This document shows, in pieces, positions 6,349 through 7,768 of a stretch of 7,768 nt of DNA. The stretch spans positions 1 to 7,768 of the forward strand of contig CALEYP010000086.1 in the NCBI GenBank assembly GCA_937924895.1. The letters are read 5' to 3'. Every line of letters begins with the position of its first letter. Positions within the stretch are counted from its first letter, which is position 1. The notes below the pieces were generated by a model that saw only the letters and a program-made list of their open reading frames with translations, was not told the origin of the DNA and made no database searches. Source of the DNA: an uncultured Alphaproteobacteria bacterium (GTDB lineage Bacteria > Pseudomonadota > Alphaproteobacteria > Puniceispirillales > Puniceispirillaceae). A program made the translations under genes and the position numbers.

Positions 6349-7464
6349 ATGTCGAAATTTTCTAAAATGATTAGTGGTGTTGCAGCTGCTGGCGTTGGCC
6401 TTGCTATGCTTGCTATGCCGCAAATGGCTTCTGCAAATGAAGTTCATATCCGTGTCCAGGCTGTGCTTGGCACACAAACATCAGAAGTGGCGATGCTTCG
6501 TGACTTTATGGATGACGTGACAGCGCTGACAGGCGGTGAAGTAACATTTGAAATCTTACCAGCGGGTGCTGTTGTTGGTGTTCGTGAAACACTGGACGCG
6601 GTTGATTCTGGTTTGATCGAAGGTGGTTTTGCTTGGACACACTACTGGTCAGGTAAGCACCCAGCAGCGATGCTATTCGGCTCACCAGTGGCTGGTGCCG
6701 GCGTTGGTATCGATAATATTGCCTTTATGTCTTGGTTCCTCAATGCCGGTGGTAAAGAATTATACGACCAGCTATGGGATGAAATGGGCGTTAATGTAAA
6801 AGGCTTTATGCTTCAGCCAGTGGGTCCAGAAGCCCTCGGTTGGTTTAAAGAGCCGATTAATTCAATGGAAGACTTCCGTAAATATCGCTTCCGCACACCT
6901 CCAGGCCTACCAGGTCAGACATATAAGGATATTGGTGTGGCTTCTGTTGCTATGGGCGGCGGTGATATTCTACCAGCGCTTGAAAAAGGCACAATCGATG
7001 CTGCTGAATGGTGCTGTCCAAAGCCTGACTCAGATTTCGGTTTCCAAAAAGTGTTGAAGCACTACTACCTACAAGGTCTACACCAGGTGGTTGTGAATGC
7101 TGATATGTATCTGAACAAAGATGTTTATAACTCTTTGACAGATCACCAGAAGAAGGCATTCGAAGTTGCAGCCAACGCATCTTTGATGAAGATGGTGGCA
7201 ACACGTATCTATGAAAATGGTGAAGCCCTATTGGATCTAACAGAGAACCATGGCGTTATTTTGCATGATACACCAGCTGATTACTTCCCAGCTTATATGA
7301 ATGCCGCGAATGCTTTGCTTGAAAAGAACGCAGCAGAAAATGAGTTCTTTGCTGAAGTTTGGCAGTCACAAAAAGATTTTGCTCGTGTTGCAGTGCCATT
7401 CTGGGCCGGCGCGCAAACATCTAACGCCAAGCTTGGTAAAGCTTATGCTGACAGCTTGAAATAA
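6349..7464 (+). CDS. dctP: TRAP transporter periplasmic solute-binding protein, DctP family
   Basis: The 371-residue protein starts with a Sec signal peptide (basic M-S-K-F-S-K, hydrophobic core, A-S-A cleavage after residue 29). The mature domain matches the DctP family: Y-R-F-R-T-P-P-G-L-P-G near 179-189, with R182 at the position of the conserved carboxylate-binding arginine, then G-G-G-D-I-L-P-A-L-E-K-G-T-I-D-A-A-E-W (203-221). This wording is closest to the group containing 2-keto acid binder TakP and related lactate or sugar-acid binders. The ligand is therefore probably a monocarboxylate such as a keto or hydroxy acid, but this is inferred. E220-W221 is followed by C222-C223, an unusual pair beside the binding site. 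DctP delivers its ligand to the Na+-driven DctQM membrane complex, and the dctQ gene follows. A strong hairpin after the stop probably allows more DctP than DctQM to be made. Codon choice suggests high expression. Confidence 0.95.
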   Translation: MSKFSKMISGVAAAGVGLAMLAMPQMASANEVHIRVQAVLGTQTSEVAMLRDFMDDVTALTGGEVTFEILPAGAVVGVRETLDAVDSGLIEGGFAWTHYWSGKHPAAMLFGSPVAGAGVGIDNIAFMSWFLNAGGKELYDQLWDEMGVNVKGFMLQPVGPEALGWFKEPINSMEDFRKYRFRTPPGLPGQTYKDIGVASVAMGGGDILPALEKGTIDAAEWCCPKPDSDFGFQKVLKHYYLQGLHQVVVNADMYLNKDVYNSLTDHQKKAFEVAANASLMKMVATRIYENGEALLDLTENHGVILHDTPADYFPAYMNAANALLEKNAAENEFFAEVWQSQKDFARVAVPFWAGAQTSNAKLGKAYADSLK

Positions 7465-7472
7465 ATCTCTTT

Positions 7473-7512
7473 ATCAGCCTCATAACATCTTAGTTGTGAG
7501 GCTGATTTTATT
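7473..7512 (+). terminator. Strong terminator-like hairpin between dctP and dctQ
   Basis: A 14-bp stem (7473-7486 with 7493-7506, one G-U pair) closes a 6-nt loop ATCTTA and is followed by TTTTATTTATT. It begins 9 nt after the dctP stop. Partial termination or 3'-end protection here would raise the binding protein above the membrane subunits, which is common for binding-protein genes in transporter operons. Some read-through is expected because dctQ follows in the same direction. Confidence 0.8.
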
Positions 7513-7531
7513 TATTCATTTTGCATTTCTT

Positions 7532-7547
7532 TGCTGACTTATCAGCA
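7532..7547 (+). repeat. Small hairpin before the dctQ ribosome site
   Basis: TGCTGA (7532-7537) and TCAGCA (7542-7547) form a 6-bp stem with a CTTA loop. It ends 8 nt before the AAGGGG ribosome site (7556-7561). Its right arm repeats the 8-mer TTATCAGC (7539-7546) that also starts the upstream hairpin (7471-7478), so alternative pairings between the two are possible. Confidence 0.45.
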
Positions 7548-7569
7548 TTTCACATAAGGGGTAGGAAGA

Positions 7570-7768
7570 ATGGCAGAAGAGCCACGCATTGAAGATTTAG
7601 ATATCTCTGATGAACTGATCGCGGAACGTCGCGCTGGTGAGCCAGGTGATACACCAGAGGATATGCATCCGCTGATTCGTAAAATTGTCGGTAATATCGA
7701 TATTTTTAGCAATTGGATTGGTCGCATCACTTGTTTACTTCTCATCCCTGTTATCATTGAGATGGTTT
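7570..7768 (+). CDS. dctQ: TRAP transporter small membrane subunit DctQ, N-terminal part
   Basis: The frame is open from the ATG at 7570 to the window end (66 codons). It starts with an acidic, charged cytoplasmic stretch of about 45 residues (M-A-E-E-P-R-I-E-D-L-D-I). The start of the first membrane helix follows, with the typical DctQ wording I-D-I-F-S-N-W-I-G-R-I and then L-L-L-I-P-V-I-I-E. DctQ is the four-helix subunit that joins DctM in the Na+-dependent TRAP transporter. AAGGGG (7556-7561) at 8 nt, or AGGAAG immediately before the ATG, serves as ribosome site. The position after dctP agrees. The acidic N-terminal extension is longer than in many DctQ proteins. The rest of the gene, and presumably dctM, lie outside the window. 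Confidence 0.88.
   Translation, partial: MAEEPRIEDLDISDELIAERRAGEPGDTPEDMHPLIRKIVGNIDIFSNWIGRITCLLLIPVIIEMV

Noticed and set aside
1..7768. CRISPR array, insertion sequence, tRNA or rRNA
   Set aside because: I saw no regularly spaced repeats, transposase, terminal repeats or RNA gene signatures.

Overview
The window looks like chromosome from an alphaproteobacterium of moderate GC (estimated by eye in the upper 40s percent). The pointers are the protein families and their wording: a Tat-exported Leu/Ile/Val-type binding protein, a solute:sodium symporter fused to a histidine kinase, a short-chain fatty acyl-CoA-type XRE regulator, and a TRAP operon. A marine lineage of the SAR116 or Rhodobacterales/Rhodospirillales type would fit, but the sequence alone does not decide this.

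Layout. (1) Positions 1-965, minus strand: most of an ABC-type periplasmic binding protein whose C-terminal end lies outside the window. (2) 966-1253: a divergent intergenic region with a 16-bp palindrome and a third matching half-site, a likely operator. (3) 1254-5853, plus strand: four genes in one direction. They are an XRE/ScfR-type regulator, a stand-alone receiver (REC) protein, a small two-helix membrane protein, and an SSS-STAC-histidine kinase sensor of 896 residues. The last three overlap by 11 and 4 nt. The first is separated by 82 nt with no terminator, so this is probably one operon. (4) 5854-6348: about 495 bp with no credible gene but several inverted repeats. (5) 6349-7768: the start of a TRAP transporter operon, with a DctP-type binding protein, a strong terminator-like hairpin, a second small hairpin, and the beginning of DctQ.

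How the parts may work together (inference). The membrane sensor resembles CbrA/CrbS-type proteins, which couple a transporter-like module to a kinase. Its nearest phosphorylation partner is a REC-only protein without an output domain. The DNA-binding output may be the neighbouring XRE/ScfR protein. Its central region (residues 136-191) aligns without gaps to the HisKA dimerisation/phosphotransfer helix pair of the kinase (residues 672-727), with 19 of 56 identities counted by eye, including the H-box histidine. It has no ATPase domain. This suggests a split signalling chain (transporter-kinase to REC to a regulator with an embedded HisKA-like docking domain) controlling uptake or use of short carboxylates or acyl compounds. 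The flanking ABC and TRAP binding proteins are plausible targets. This arrangement is the most interesting part of the window.
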